Assembly (NCBI GenBank): GCA_963971425.1
Contig: OZ020519.1
Coordinates: 6,588,028 to 6,652,027, forward strand
Reading direction: 5' to 3'
Origin: Bryoerythrophyllum caledonicum
Taxonomy: Eukaryota; Streptophyta; Bryopsida; Pottiales; Pottiaceae
DNA: 64,000 nt
Shown: positions 44,198 through 55,875 of the stretch, piece after piece
Numbering within the stretch: position 1 is the stretch's first letter
How the letters are laid out: the number at the start of each line of letters is the position of its first letter
Program-made: the position numbers and the translations under genes
The notes under the pieces: generated by a model
Seen by the model: the letters and a program-made list of their open reading frames with translations, nothing else
Databases searched by the model: none
What the model was told of the DNA's origin: nothing

Positions 44198-45517
44198 CAA
44201 TACCCTCACACAAGTATACGTACGTTTTGCTTTTGTACGTTTCCGCACTACACTACTGCCAACTTTGGCACCGTCTTGAGGGCTAAAAATTTGTCAATTT
44301 ACGATGAAATTTTTGGCACAAGATCACTTCTATGTTGAAAACATGTGTGCCAAATTTCAAGGCCAGAATATTTATACAAAAAAAGATATCCAAGATTTAC
44401 CAACATGGGGTAGTTGTAAGAAAAGTTTCTTAGCTTCCAACTTTGACACCCTTCCAAGGATTGAAAGAATTTTTTTGGCCCATGCGATTTTTAGCATGAA
44501 ATGAACTCTATGTCGATTATATGTGTGAAGAATTTCAAGTCCAAAAGATCCACACAATTAAAACTACATCAAAAGCTAGCAACATGTGTAGTTGTGAGAA
44601 ACATTTCACTCCTAGCCGACTTCGACACACTCCCAAGGATTGGGTTTTTTGGTATTTTCCCATGAAATTTATGACATGAGACTATCTCTATGTTGATCAC
44701 ATGCGTGCAAAACTTGAAGGCCAAAATATCTACATATCAAAAGATTTTTGAAATCTACCAACATGTACAGTTGTGAGAAACATTTCACTGCTGCCAACTT
44801 TGACACCCTCCTAAGGATTCAATTTTTTATTTTTTCCCATGATATTCTAGAAATAAGATCATATCTATGTTGGTCATACACGTGCTTAATTTCAAGTCCA
44901 AAAGACCCACAAAAGAAAAGAAACAAATCTAAATCTACCAATATGTGTTGTTGTGAGAAACAATCAACGAAACCATTTCACTATTGTCACCCTCCCTAGG
45001 TCGAAAAATTTGTTAATTGACCATGAAATTTTTGGCACAAGATCACCTTCATGTTGATAACATGTGTGCCAAAATTCAAGGCAAGAAGATGAATACAAAA
45101 ACCATCTTCAAAATCTACCAAAATATGTAGCTACAAGAATTTTTTTTTAATATCCTTTTTTCTATTCATCATGGGACCTTGGAATTTGGCACACTTATTA
45201 TAAACATAGAGGTGGTCTCATGCTAAAAATTCCATGGGCAAAAATAATTCTTTCAATCCTTGGGAGGGTGTCAAAGTTGGTTAGCTGTGAATGGCTCACA
45301 ACAACACACCTTGGTAGATTTTGAATATCTTTTTTTGTATTCATCTTTTGGCCTTGAAATTTGGCACACATGTTTTCAACATAAAGGTGATCTTGTGCCA
45401 AAAATTTAATGGTAATTTGGCAAATTTTCAGCCCTCAGGAGGGTGCCAAAGTTGGCAGCAGTGTAGTGTGGAAACGCACAAAATCAAAAAAGTACGTATC
45501 CTTGTGTGAGGGTGCTG
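44198..45517. mobile_element. Foldback element made of Tc1-type subrepeats
   Basis: It starts CAATACCCTCACACAAG and ends CTTGTGTGAGGGTGCTG (1320 bp). The outer arms are inverted (CCGCACTACACTACTGCCAA against TTGGCAGCAGTGTAGTGTGG). The inside is mostly copies of the ~165 bp unit that also builds the arms of the Tc1-like element at 41398 (CAACTTTGACACCCTCC, CATGAAATTTTTGGCACAAG, TGTGTGCCAAATTTCAAGGC, AATCTACCAACATGTG). No transposase remains. The left flank has TA; the right has TT, possibly a mutated TA. Confidence 0.75.
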
Positions 45518-45556
45518 TTCATTCCTTAACTTATCGGTTTTTGGGGGCTTACCTTA

Positions 45557-45924
45557 TAACAATTGGCTTGCCAGGTACTGTACATTTACTCATTTCTGGA
45601 CCAAAATTCCCTGCATTACAAAAGCCTCTTTTGATAACATGCAAACAAACATGTCTGTTGTGAAGGGAGCTCAATGTTCCTTTTTACATTCCACATCTCA
45701 TGTTCATATGTTTTGCATTTGAGAACCCAACTCTTTCCATATGTTGTGCTATTGGTTTATTAATGATCTTTTCGTACATGGCTTTTCTAGAAGTCCTACT
45801 ATGTGATTACTGTCTTCACAAATGCTGAAGGTAATGAATTCACTTTGGATTGTAAACACTAGCCTTTGATAAATAAAAAGTAAAATCACATTAACTATGA
45901 TTTTGGGTGTGGGTATGGTCTTTG
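45557..45924. other. Intergenic, nothing recognised
   Basis: No coding or repeat signal. Confidence 0.4.
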
Positions 45925-45996
45925 TGGGTGGAATAAACAAACACTTTATTCAAATTGGTCCCCTTTTGGGGACCGGCGTTCTTCTTCTTCTTCTGA
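45925..45996 (+). mobile_element. SINE 3' end fragment
   Basis: AATAAACAAACACTTTATTC, then GGTCCCCTTTTGGGGACCGG (a perfect hairpin) and a TTC run. This is the tail of the SINE family in plus orientation. Confidence 0.55.
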
Positions 45997-46204
45997 TTTT
46001 GGCTGTGATTTAGGTTTCAATAAATACATAAAACTTACAAATGGCTCTAAGGTAAGTGAGTTCCAAAAGGTCTATTGTTTGCAACACCACATTGGACTCT
46101 TTGTAAGTCATCCCTTGGTAAGGGAGCAACACCTAAAATATGCTAGAATAAGATTTGCAACTTTTACATGAGCTAATTACCGTAAAGAGTGTGGGAAGTT
46201 GTTG

Positions 46205-47013
46205 GTAATAACCCTCATAGGTAATTCGTAAAGAGTGTGGGAAGTTTTGGATTTTGAATTTCAAATAGGGAGGGCGGACACAACAGGCAACTACAAAAAC
46301 TTTTGCTAGAACACTCTATTAAATGTGAGATCTTCAATACTAGCAAGTATTATTATCTCCTTTCATATTGTCAAAAAAAATCTTGTCTTTGGTGAAAAAT
46401 AGCATATTGACCCGAGTCAAACATTTTCACACATTGTCACACATTGTCGGGCAAGGTACAAAAAATACTTACTTATCTTCATATTTTTTTTAAATAAAAC
46501 TTACTTATCTTAATTTTTAATTTTTAATTTTTTTAACAATGATATTTGGTGTAAACCCTTTTTTTGGCCATTTGGATTATCAATCTAAAACATATTAACT
46601 TCAGAAAAAAATTGAAACGTGAATTGGCAATTTTGAATTGCATAGTTGATTTGAAAATGCTACATCCCTCATCTACCTCTAAAAATTGGTGTATAAGGAA
46701 CTAATATCATGCTTAACACAATTGTAATGGATTTAGACCTTGTGTAGTGCAATAAATTGACACCAAGCAAAGTCAAAGTCTGCTTATCTACTCAACGCAA
46801 GGAAGAAAATAAACCAATTTATTGACTTCAAACACTATAATCTTTCAAAGTTTATGAAATTTTGTGAGTATGCTACTTGGTAAGTCTTAATTGAAATCCT
46901 ACGCTCAAAACTAGAAATAAAAGTTTTTGTTTCCTTCCTTACTCATTGCATTAGAATCAACACATTTTTGAAGTGTTTTCGGTGTGAAACTGTCACGATC
47001 CTTTAGGGGTTAA
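46205..47013 (+). mobile_element. T1 element, left end lost
   Basis: It joins the T1 order at GGATTTTGAATTTCAAATAG and continues to the right end, CGATCCTTTAGGGG|TTAA. The first ~130 bp are replaced by unrelated DNA carrying two copies of GTAAAGAGTGTGGGAAGTT (about 46182 and 46228). Confidence 0.65.
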
Positions 47014-47042
47014 TATACAATGGCCCCAATTTGACTACACCA

Positions 47043-47468
47043 ATTTTGGTTTTTAGTGTTATGCACACTCAATGACTTGTATATGCTACAAGTTTTTACT
47101 TTTGATGAATATTTCTACCAAGGGCTCAACAATCTCTACTACACCAAACACTACATACAGTGTGTAACAAAGTAGTTCAAGTTTCAACACAAATTGAAAA
47201 TTTACATCCAATCGGCAACTGGCACGCACTTGCTAGAAAACAAATAGCCAACCAGATTTAGACATGAATGTGCTTGATGCAAATTTAGACATGAATGTGC
47301 TTGATGCAAATTTAGACATGAATGTGCTTGATGCAAACTAGTGTGGATGATCCACATCAATTATGAATCCACACTATATTCAGTGTTTGATGTATGGATC
47401 ATTGGAAAAAATACTCATCGAGAGTCATTTACAAGTCATTTACTGTGCATAACACAAAACACCAAAAC
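47043..47468. mobile_element. P-family MITE with an inner insertion
   Basis: The left TTTTGGTTTTTAGTGTTATGC and right GCATAACACAAAACACCAAAA ends are inverse, as are ATGACTTGTATATGC and GTCATTTACAAGTCATT further in. From about 47135 to 47400 a second palindromic piece (ACCAAACACTACATACAGTG at its left) and a minisatellite interrupt it. Confidence 0.6.
47257..47337. repeat. 27 bp minisatellite, three exact copies
   Basis: The unit TTTAGACATGAATGTGCTTG plus ATGCAAA is repeated three times without change. Confidence 0.9.
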
Positions 47469-47905
47469 CAGTTTACTAGAATGAGCATAATTTACAGAGG
47501 CGCCTCTAATCGACCTTGAATGTGTCCTTCTCAAAACACGGCAACTTCCGCTTCGATTACGAGTACTATTACAATGAGCTGAGGCCCAAACATCATTTGT
47601 AAACTGTTGCAATTGTCGGTAAGCTACGACTTCCATTCATAAATACGGAAACAAGGCTTCAACAGCTTTGGACATTCACTTGAGATAAAGAGGCAAACGA
47701 CAGTAGCTCCTCAACCCCTCATGACAGGCAAAAGCCAGGAGTTTCAGGAGATCAACTAGGTTTGAGAACAGACCTTGGCGTGCAATACCAAAAAATGCTG
47801 GACTACCTAACCCCAAATCTGTGTTTCTAGACTACTTGCACCACTCAACCAGACCCCAATACGAGTCTGCATCGACACAGGAAGAGAAGGCTCTCACTAA
47901 TTCGT

Positions 47906-49503
47906 TTACATAAAATCGTAATCGTCTACGGCGTCGTAAGAAACGCCACCCAATCCATCGTCGTCTGGCTTGTCAACGATGAGCTGCTTCTTCTTGGCAC
48001 CTGCACCGATCAAACACGCGAGTCGTATGAGTACAAATGATGCGCCAATGGATTTAACCGAGGTGATAAAATTGATGTGATATCCAACGAGACATAGGAA
48101 TGCGAATAATTACCTGTCTTCTTCTTTCCTGCAGTGGCGTCTTTCTCCGCTTTCAACTTCTCATTGGCAATAACGGTCATACTTGATGAAACCTCCTTGG
48201 CATCAGAAGCGTTTAAGCTTGCAACTGAATGTCGCATCAATGCCTTGAGAAGAGGCTTGTAATAAAAACTTTTCTGCAAAAATTGCAGAGAGCCCGCCGC
48301 ATATATCAGCACAAGAGAAATGCGATCTGAATACCTCAAGTAACGTAAACGATCACAGGCAAACTAGCTTGGACTCGCTCATGTTCTCTCTGAAGCAAAA
48401 AGCTAGATAAAATCTCTCGAGCATCTAGACGAAGTCCGGGTGCTCAACGAATGCAAGCCAGGACCAACGAATCAAGATAACTACAACTTGCATACGAGGA
48501 ATTGCTCACATGTAGAAGGGAGGTGCATGATCAAGGAGATAGAGCTTCAAAATACCACCCAGGTAGGGACTGCGGATACTATACCTCGAAAGGTCTTAGT
48601 TTTTGAGCAAGCAACTCGGCATATTCAAGAAAGTCATCTTCAGATTTGGGGAAAAATCCCTCTAGGCTACGGCTTCCGCTTTGCTTGCCTCCAAAAAGCT
48701 CCGACGTATGCTGATAATCAGCTTCCTCGACCAGCCTGTCAAATGAACCAGCGTCATGTGTAAACGATATGTTGAAAACTATGAATTGTTCCGAATCATT
48801 CGAACTTTCCCACCCACATGTAGACCCACAGAAACTAAAACGAATCTACCAAACAAGCACATGTCCAATTGTCGAAAGAGTTAGTACAACAGCCAATTAC
48901 GAAGGTGAAACAGAGCGGCGAAGCCTGGGTACCTTTGTTGACGCAACTTCTCCGCCACTGGGTCGGCAAGTGGCCCCTCATCGTCAACCTTCTTAACCTT
49001 CTCCTTCTCCTTCTTTTTCTCTGCTTTGGGCTTAGGAACCTGCAATGATGTTGAACCAGTATCAGACGCGACAGCCGTGCCCTATATTGAAGATGGGCCA
49101 AAAAAATTGTCAAATACACACGCCCAATATCCTGGTCAGACAGAACTAAAAAAACCAGCATCTACAGAGAAGAGATCAGAAGCTTCTATTGATTTCCATC
49201 TTTCAACATCTGATTGAAACTTAAGCCAGGGGTTTTAACTCACGGGTTTCGACTTCTCCTCTTCCTTCGGCTCCTCTTCTAGGTCTTCGTCATCCCATTG
49301 GCTCTTGACCTTGGGCTCCTCCTTAGCCAATACGGGGAGCACAGGAGTAAAATCCTCCGCATCTGCAATGACAAGACAAAACGTCAGTGACGCCATACCA
49401 AATGACGGAAATCCCGTTAAAAAGCACACACCAATTCACACTTCTGTGAAAATTCACTACATCCAGTCCAGGAAGAGAGGTAGATACCCCAGTCGTCATC
49501 CAT
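47906..49503 (-). CDS. Eukaryotic translation initiation factor 3 subunit J, six exons
   Basis: Spliced product of 215 residues, close to plant eIF3j (~220-225). Exons on minus: 49488-49503, 49244-49362, 48933-49039, 48585-48735, 48114-48273, 47906-48000. All introns are GT-AG and the frame is continuous. eIF3j is the loosely bound eIF3 subunit that acts at the 40S decoding site in initiation and recycling, in the cytosol. Seen in the product: a tiny first exon (MDDDW), the acidic SQWDDEDLEEEPKEEEK, a Lys-rich block, DPVAEKLRQQRLVEEADY, DDFLEYAELLAQKLRPFE, SSMTVIANEKLKAEKDA, KKKTGAKKKQLIVDKPDDD and the typical last residues YDAVDDYDFM. These blocks match the family in order from start to end. 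The short first exon is inferred from the splice phase and the family start; the rest is firm. Confidence 0.95.
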
Positions 49504-50925
49504 GGTGCAACACTAGGAAAGCGTCAAAAGGTGTTAAAGGAACTGCCGAGACAGGAGATAAATCCACGCCTTCGAACACGTCTTCCACGAGTACCACCAA
49601 GTCTTCACACCCACTACCTGCCTCAGCAAAGGATCACAGTGAGAAAAGGAGCAGCAGCAGGTCGACAACACTGACAAATTAGGGAGGTGACAAACGATAC
49701 TCCCCACAGTAAACAGGGCAATGACCGAGCCACTAACGCAAAACACAGCAGCGGGAGCATAATAGAGAGGTAAAAGAACAATCTACAGGAACCACCCCTG
49801 GGTTGAACAAGTACGACAAGCTCCAGCACCCAACCTCAAAGCTTATGCAGTTTCCTAAAGCAATAATCCTTGAGGTTTATTATCTGATAGCAATTTTAAC
49901 AATTGTTAAAATAACAATCTGACAATCTGAAACACGCAGAGCGATGACCTCTACGACATAACACTACCAAGAGATGTCATTCTGGAAGCTACAGAGGATG
50001 AAACCCCGCAATCCGTCGAGATACGACGATATCTACCGGGCACAATGCCAAACACACGACAAATAGAAAAATGCGGCCGCACAAGCCCGAAAACAGACCT
50101 AGAAATAAGCGCGCTATTAACAAATCACCGTGGTAGCGAAGTGGTCAAACAAATACTCCAAACCTAAAATAAAATCCCATGAGGTGGAAGAAAAAGCGTG
50201 CAAACCATACGAATCAGCAAAACAAGCTCCAACAGAAGAATTCAGAACCGAGAACTTTAGAGAGGGCTCAAGACATTCTGCCGCCACTGCAATATCCTAG
50301 ACAACATCAACTCCCCACTCCCAACCAATATCCCAATCCACCCAACGCCGACGAGAGACGCACAGAAAACGAGGCAGAGTCGCCAAAAAAATTCCGACGA
50401 ACTCCCTCCACCACTCACATTCACCATCTAAACCCGCCGCCCTCCCCAAGGAGGGCGGCATACACCAACACCACGCATCGAAACTCTTGGATTCACACCA
50501 AACCAAGTCAAAACCCTAACTCACGAAATCCTCCACTGCACACCAGATGAGGTTTAACCCGCCACCAAGACGCAAAACCTAGTCACCTCCTCCGAGTTTG
50601 ATCACACAACGAACAGAAACAACGAATCCAGATCGTAGACACTCGAGAGGCAGCCCCCCCTCACCGATGCGAGTTGGTCGCCCGGCGCAAAATGGCGGTG
50701 CGTCCGCGATAGGGCACCAAATGAGGCGACGTAAGCGCGCACGGGGCCTGCGTGCTGCGGCGGCGGAGGCCGAGGGGCGCAAATGGCGATGGCGGACGGC
50801 GCGATACGTGTGCGAGAGCAACAGCGCGAGTGCGAGGCCGAGAGAGAGAGAGAAAGTTAAGGGTTGGGCTACCAGTGTTCCTTGTTCTTTGGATGAATAA
50901 ATGAAGATGGATGATAATCATCGTA
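49504..50925 (-). promoter_or_regulatory. 5' region of eIF3j with GC-rich promoter
   Basis: About 1.4 kb before the start codon. The part at 50640-50850 is strongly GC- and CpG-rich and is the likely transcription start area. The AT-richer 49510-50560 part probably holds a 5' UTR intron, with a possible acceptor TTTCCTAG just before the ATG. A unique donor could not be chosen. Open frames here on both strands lack domains. Confidence 0.45.
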
Positions 50926-51030
50926 ACTGGATGGATTTAGTTGACCGCGTCCACACGACGCTTTTGATTGGGATGTTTCTAGAGTTGTTGGCTTGGGAGG
51001 CAAGGGGAAATTTTATTAATTCAAGGAAAG

Positions 51031-51066
51031 ATTTAACCCTTAGACGTTAGAAGGTGCCAACCAACC
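51031..51066 (+). mobile_element. T2 MITE end fragment
   Basis: TTTAACCCTTAGACGTTAGA and AGGTGCCAAC, then divergence. Only the left end of T2 remains. Confidence 0.5.
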
Positions 51067-51136
51067 CCTCCCACAATAAAATGATACCCCTTAAAACCTC
51101 GCAAATGCACACTTATCATTTCTTCAAATGTGGCTC

Positions 51137-51670
51137 TAAGGTGGAGGTACCCAATTCCGATCACTTAAATGACATGGTATGTTTAAAACATTTATGTAGA
51201 AAGATGCGGAATTAGGAATGAAACTCAATAAATATTTTTTTCAAATTTAATCACAAAGACTTGGAATTGATGTAGAATTTAAAAGCCCGAAAACCACCGG
51301 AGCCCATAATCAAACTCTAGAGTAGGTGGGATTTGGTGCCCTCCTTCACCCAATGCCAATAAGTGAGAGTGAGTAAAAGAGAGAAGATATGCCATGGATA
51401 ACCAACTCATGGAGGGTACTTAATACCGATCGGCCTTGTTCGACTTTCGAGGCAATGCCACCAATGAGAGCTCAATTGAGGTGGAGCAACCCAAAATTTC
51501 ACACATCATGACTCAATACCGATAATGACTGGTGTTTTTTAGATTTTGAGTTATCGGTTTTGGGTCACTCCATGCACCATTTCAAGCATTTGCCATTTTC
51601 ATGCACCATGCCATGCATACTCTACTGATTGGAATTGGGTGGCCGATCGGAATTGGGTGCCTCTACTTTA
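51137..51670. mobile_element. H2 MITE, second copy
   Basis: Starts TAAGGTGGAGGTACCCAATT and ends GATCGGAATTGGGTGCCTCTACTTTA. Similar along its whole length to 24643-25167 and in the same orientation. Confidence 0.8.
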
Positions 51671-51775
51671 ATTGGTCCTTCATCCTTGGTTAGTGGCTAC
51701 TCATACTGGTAACGGGTCACGTAGTGTCTACCCTGACACTACGTGAGTTTGGGGACCGGAGTTTTTTATATATAT

Positions 51776-51988
51776 TAGAAGGTGCCACTGGTGGCTCTAG
51801 TATTCTACATGTATGGTGTCTTATTTGAAGATGATAAGGTTCAGATAGTGAAATGACCTCTAAATGAAAGATGTTGATTGAAGAATCTTCGAGTGTGTCT
51901 TGTTAAACTTTAATACATTTTTTTGGTATTTTATAGAGTAATATACGTGCATGTCTATATGGTTCCCGACTAACGTTTTAAAGGTATG
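51776..51988 (+). mobile_element. T2 MITE
   Basis: From TTAGAAGGTGCCACTGGTGG to GGTTCCCGACTAACGTTTTAAAGG. The left TTAACCC is missing and the right GGGTTAA has decayed. Confidence 0.6.
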
Positions 51989-52029
51989 TGGGGGACCATA
52001 CATACGGTCATGTGTCTTACTTTTAGAAT

Positions 52030-52170
52030 ATGATTAATATGTTAAATTTTAGCAAGACATACACCTTCGGATTTGAAGGTTCTTCAATCAACATCTTTCA
52101 TTTAGAGGTCATTTTAGTATCTGAACCTTTTCATGTTCAAATAAGACACCATATATATAGAATACACGGC
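52030..52170 (-). mobile_element. T2 MITE fragment, inverted
   Basis: Contains TTTTAGCAAGACATACACCT, TTCTTCAATCAACATCTTTC and TTTTCATGTTCAAATAAGAC, the reverse complement of the T2 middle. Confidence 0.55.
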
Positions 52171-52639
52171 CATTATTTGCAACTTCTCAAACACGTCGTA
52201 GGTGCAATAATGATCTCAGTTTGATATGCTATGTGTCATTGGATCGGGCTTGACATTTTTGTAACTATTGTATATTACATCAATTCTTACACCTCATATG
52301 TCGAATACACATAAAACATCATAAAAAAACACATTAGGCTTCTCCGACGTGTAAGGTTTTGTATCTTTAAGGATTGACAATAAGATTTTTGTATTTTTAT
52401 TTTATTTGATACAAACATTAAGATTGTGTTGCATTTAATTAAATTGGATGTTTATGATGTTGGTTTTTGTTGAGTCAATAGTAATCAAAATTACATATGA
52501 GTATGAGCAAGGTATTCAAATTGATAATTTAGTGTACAATGGGGAATGACACTTATATGTTATTAGTTTTTAATATCTTTGATAAAAACATAATGAGTAG
52601 TCTCAATTAACAAAAGGGGTAGTGTCGACTACCACCTTT
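52171..52639. other. Intergenic, nothing recognised
   Basis: AT-rich, no signal. Confidence 0.35.
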
Positions 52640-54100
52640 TTATTTTATTGATAGTGGTGTATCTTATCATGTCACAATATCTTTGTTTTTGTTACCATTA
52701 AAAGGTGATTGGGCTTAGTTGGTTGGTACAACATACATATTCCTACTTTTATATTTCTCACCGATATAGCCAAGCTACTACATTCCTCATAATTGCTCAA
52801 AAAAATCTAAGAGATTTTGAATCTAGACCAATTACATGAGATACACTTGTTTCAATCAACAAATTTGACCCGTAGCTTGGCAACACTTTCCTTGTACAAA
52901 TAATACTCAACTCCTCTTTGATTTGATTTTCCCCCAGGTAAAGTTTCAAATGTCTTTTCAATATAGTGCTCACCATCTTTCAAGAACAACATTAGTCTTT
53001 TACTATTGATCATTGTCATTGCATAAAGTACAATTACAACTAGACCTTAATTCATGTTGTTTCTTCAAAAGGGACTCAAGTTTTACTTTTGGTTTTGTAG
53101 ATGTTGTCATGATACCTCAATTTCTTGTAGTATAAACTAGGTTTTTAGAAATTCGAAGATTGAGTTTTGACGAGACTCAATATGTATAGTAGGTAAGGAT
53201 GTTTATTCTAAAAGTTGTAAAGTGGTGAATTTGTGGTATATATTCTGTGGTTACTAATTTATAGGTGTACATTAACAAGGTGTAAGAATATACATATTGT
53301 TGTAAATATCTATATTTTGACACAATGTGAACAAATGGTGGAGTAGACATATGTAGGTGTGTATATTGATTGTGCATGATTGCACTAAGCCTTTGAAGTT
53401 GTGGATTTAGATGAAGTTAGCAATGCATCATTGGGTTCATTGTATGATTTTGTTGTATTTAGAAAATGTGAGATATTCCAAGTACTATAAGGAAATTCAA
53501 ATCAATCTTTGAAAAGAAGTCGTTATGAGATGGTGAAAATTAGTAAGCAACGAGTTTGACCCTATATAAATGATCCAAGTTTTGGAATTTAGCATGGTAG
53601 TCTTTAAAACTACACATGTGCATTGGTGATAGTCTTATAAGTTGGTTCTATTATGCTTAGTGGTCGAGTGTATCTATGTGCAGGGTGTTTTTTATAGGTT
53701 GTTTTGAAGGTTGAGACGCACATCAAGTATGCATCATGTTACTTAAAACAATGTTGGACATCATCTATATTTGGAATGAATCATACATCGTGTTGGAAGA
53801 GAAGGAAATGACATCACTTGTGACCACAATATTACCAAGGATATTGAAGTTTGTGAGATTCTATTATAAAGATATGAGGTAGTGCCATGTAAATATTATG
53901 TATTGGAATTGGGTCTCTCTAGTAGAGCTAATTAATGAGAAAGTATTTCTACATTTGTCCAAAGCCAACCAACATTCAAAGTTCATAGAGTCTTCATTTT
54001 GGCATGGTTGCTTGACAAATGCTGTTTTTGCATTAAATGTGATCCTTTTGAAGAGAGATATTATTCTAGATGGTGGCCCCCTTTATTAATTTGAAAGAAG
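52640..54100 (+). pseudogene. Probable decayed Ty1/copia pol
   Basis: At about 52652 one frame reads FYFIDSGVSYHVTISLF, close to the copia protease signature (D-S-G-A/C-S-x-H-M-T). About 1.3 kb on, at 53960-54085, another frame reads SKFIESSFWHGCLTNAVFAL, followed by a GGPLY-like stop. That resembles the end of the copia integrase core (S-F-W-x-E-A-x-x-T-A). The spacing fits protease-to-integrase in a copia element. The sequence between is full of stops, and no reverse transcriptase, LTR or gag was recognised. Confidence 0.4.
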
Positions 54101-54544
54101 TCACAAAAGTGAAGATGAAGACCAATTGACCCATAGGGTCATTTAGGGGGTTTATAACCTTTGTTGATGGTTGAAAGGTTCACTGAAGTTGATACGTAAG
54201 AAGGATATGGTTGACTATGTTATTATTGTATTGTAGAAGGTTTAAGACTTCATTCTATTGAGATGTCAGTAGTTGATTTATTCTTCCATATTACGGGTAA
54301 ACTTTAAAAAGATGGTAGTAGAAGTTATAGATAGTAGGTAAAGCCAGTGTTCTTGAAGTGGTAATCTTACTAATAAGAATTTTTGATATCATAGCCTAGG
54401 ACCAAGTTTGGCTGTAATCAATTGAAAGAATGCATGCCAAATTAATTGGGAAAGTATCAAGTGAAAATACCAACATTGGAATAATATTATTAAACAAGAT
54501 TTGTGACTTCCTAAAACATCAATGGGAAGTGGGACTTGTTCAAG
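54101..54544. other. Intergenic, nothing recognised
   Basis: May be continuing retroelement debris; no readable motif. Confidence 0.3.
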
Positions 54545-54695
54545 CCTTGACCTTGGAAGAAGAAGAAGAAATCCGGTCCTCCAAAGGAACCGGGGTGATT
54601 AAAGTGTCTATTCGTTCCAACACTAAATCCATGTCCACCGGACATAGGTTTAGTAGTATGGAACCACTCCTCGCTCTCAAAGGTAAACACTTGAC
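54545..54695 (-). mobile_element. SINE fragment
   Basis: Minus strand: GTGTTTACCTTTGAGAG at the left, GTCCGGTGGACATGGATTTAG in the body, and ACCGGTTCC then a TTC repeat at the end (54556-54570 on plus). No tRNA-like head. Confidence 0.55.
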
Positions 54696-55504
54696 CTTGG
54701 AAGTACATGCATGAAGGATTGAAATTGGAGTATGGATTTTTAGTTCAAATCCCTTGTTTGTCAAAATATGCTCAATTTAACAGTCAAAGATGAGGACTTA
54801 ACTAGGGATTGCCCGTGCCATTGGTCTTTATAAATAATAGAAATTGGTGTTTATGCGGTCAAACTTAGTCCTTTCATTTTTTAAATGTCTTTTACTTACA
54901 CTTTAATACTTTTATTTTATTAGAATCTCTATATATAAAAGTGGTTTTTGTTTGTTTATGCGTGCGGTCAAGTTATTTACCTTTTCAGAAGATTTCACAC
55001 TTTTCCTTTGCTGCTTTTATTTTATACTTTTTAACCCCATCAAGGACGACGGAGGTTCCACTACGTTGGCTGACAATAGAAAGTTTTGATTTTTAAATAT
55101 AATTATATACAACTTGAAAAGGAAAAAACATATTCCAATGTAGAAATAAGTGATCATCTCAATTTTTAAAATTATATCTTTACTACTCATATATATATAT
55201 ATATATGAATGAACAGGTGGACCTGCCTATTATTCCCAACACGGCAAGGGCAATCTCAAATTAAGTCATAATCAAATCCTAGTCAAGTCCCAATCAAATC
55301 CCACTAAAGTCCTCATCTTCCTCTTCAGAAACTCCGCCTAATATCTCCTAGCAAAGTCCCCGCGATCCATCCAGGTGGCTTCAACGAGATTGCCGCTACT
55401 TTTCAACCTTGCACTATAATCGATTCATTAAAAGCTTTCAGACTCGTACTTGAAAAGTAAAAGCATGTACCAAAATAAAGAAGAACTGATCATGTTTCTA
55501 GGGT
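54696..55504. other. Intergenic with a (TA)n run
   Basis: AT-rich. A short TATATATATATATATATATA run lies at about 55187-55206. No other feature. Confidence 0.4.
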
Positions 55505-55705
55505 TTAACCCTTAAAACGTCAGAAGGTGCCGTAGGTGGCCACTATATTCTACACGCACAATATCGTATTTGAACATGATAAGGTTGAGATATTGAAACG
55601 ACCTCCAAAATGTTCAATCCGAAGGTGTAAGTCTTGGTGTTGGGTATTGTACAGAGTAAAATACGTCCCTGTACGTACATACGGTTCCCGACTGACGTTG
55701 AAGGG
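55505..55705 (+). mobile_element. T2 MITE just upstream of the MYB gene
   Basis: TTAA|CCCTTAAAACGTCAGAAGG at the left, CCCGACTGACGTTGAAGGG|TAAA at the right. It ends 170 bp before the MYB start codon and only 25 bp before the shared leader sequence, so it lies in the promoter. Confidence 0.75.
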
Positions 55706-55730
55706 TAAAGCACGAGGCTGGGTCTTCGAA

Positions 55731-55852
55731 GCTAGGGTTCGAGGGTTTAAGCAGGGTTTAAGGACGAGGATCGGTCTTGGAGAGGACAGAGCGAGAGGGA
55801 AGCAGAGATGGTGAAGTGAGGAGTGAGCTGTGCGGGGGCGCTTCTTTGGGTG
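55731..55852 (+). promoter_or_regulatory. Leader of the MYB gene with a short uORF
   Basis: The sequence GCTAGGGTTCGAGGGTTTAA, then AGAGATGGTGAAGTGAGGAG, GAGCTGTGCGGGGGCG and TTCTTTG, is repeated in diverged form at 59381-59516 before the kinase gene. ATG GTG AAG TGA at 55808-55819 is a four-codon upstream ORF. The region is rich in telo-box-like AGGGTTTA words, common in plant promoters of growth-related genes. A further GATTAGGGTTTAGGG lies directly before the start codon. Confidence 0.7.
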
Positions 55853-55875
55853 ATTAGGGTTTAGGGTCGGAGGCG

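Larger units (their letters stand above)
43265..45556 (+). mobile_element. H1 MITE interrupted by two insertions
   Basis: It begins TAAGGTAAGCACCCCATAAC and ends TTTTTGGGGGCTTACCTTA. H1 sequence is present at 43265-43480, 44093-44197 and 45518-45556, in the right order and orientation. The two gaps are the elements at 43481-44092 and 44198-45517. Confidence 0.8.

Noticed and set aside
49504..50900. Additional protein-coding gene in open frames upstream of eIF3j
   Set aside because: The frames lack domains and lie where the eIF3j 5' UTR and promoter are expected.
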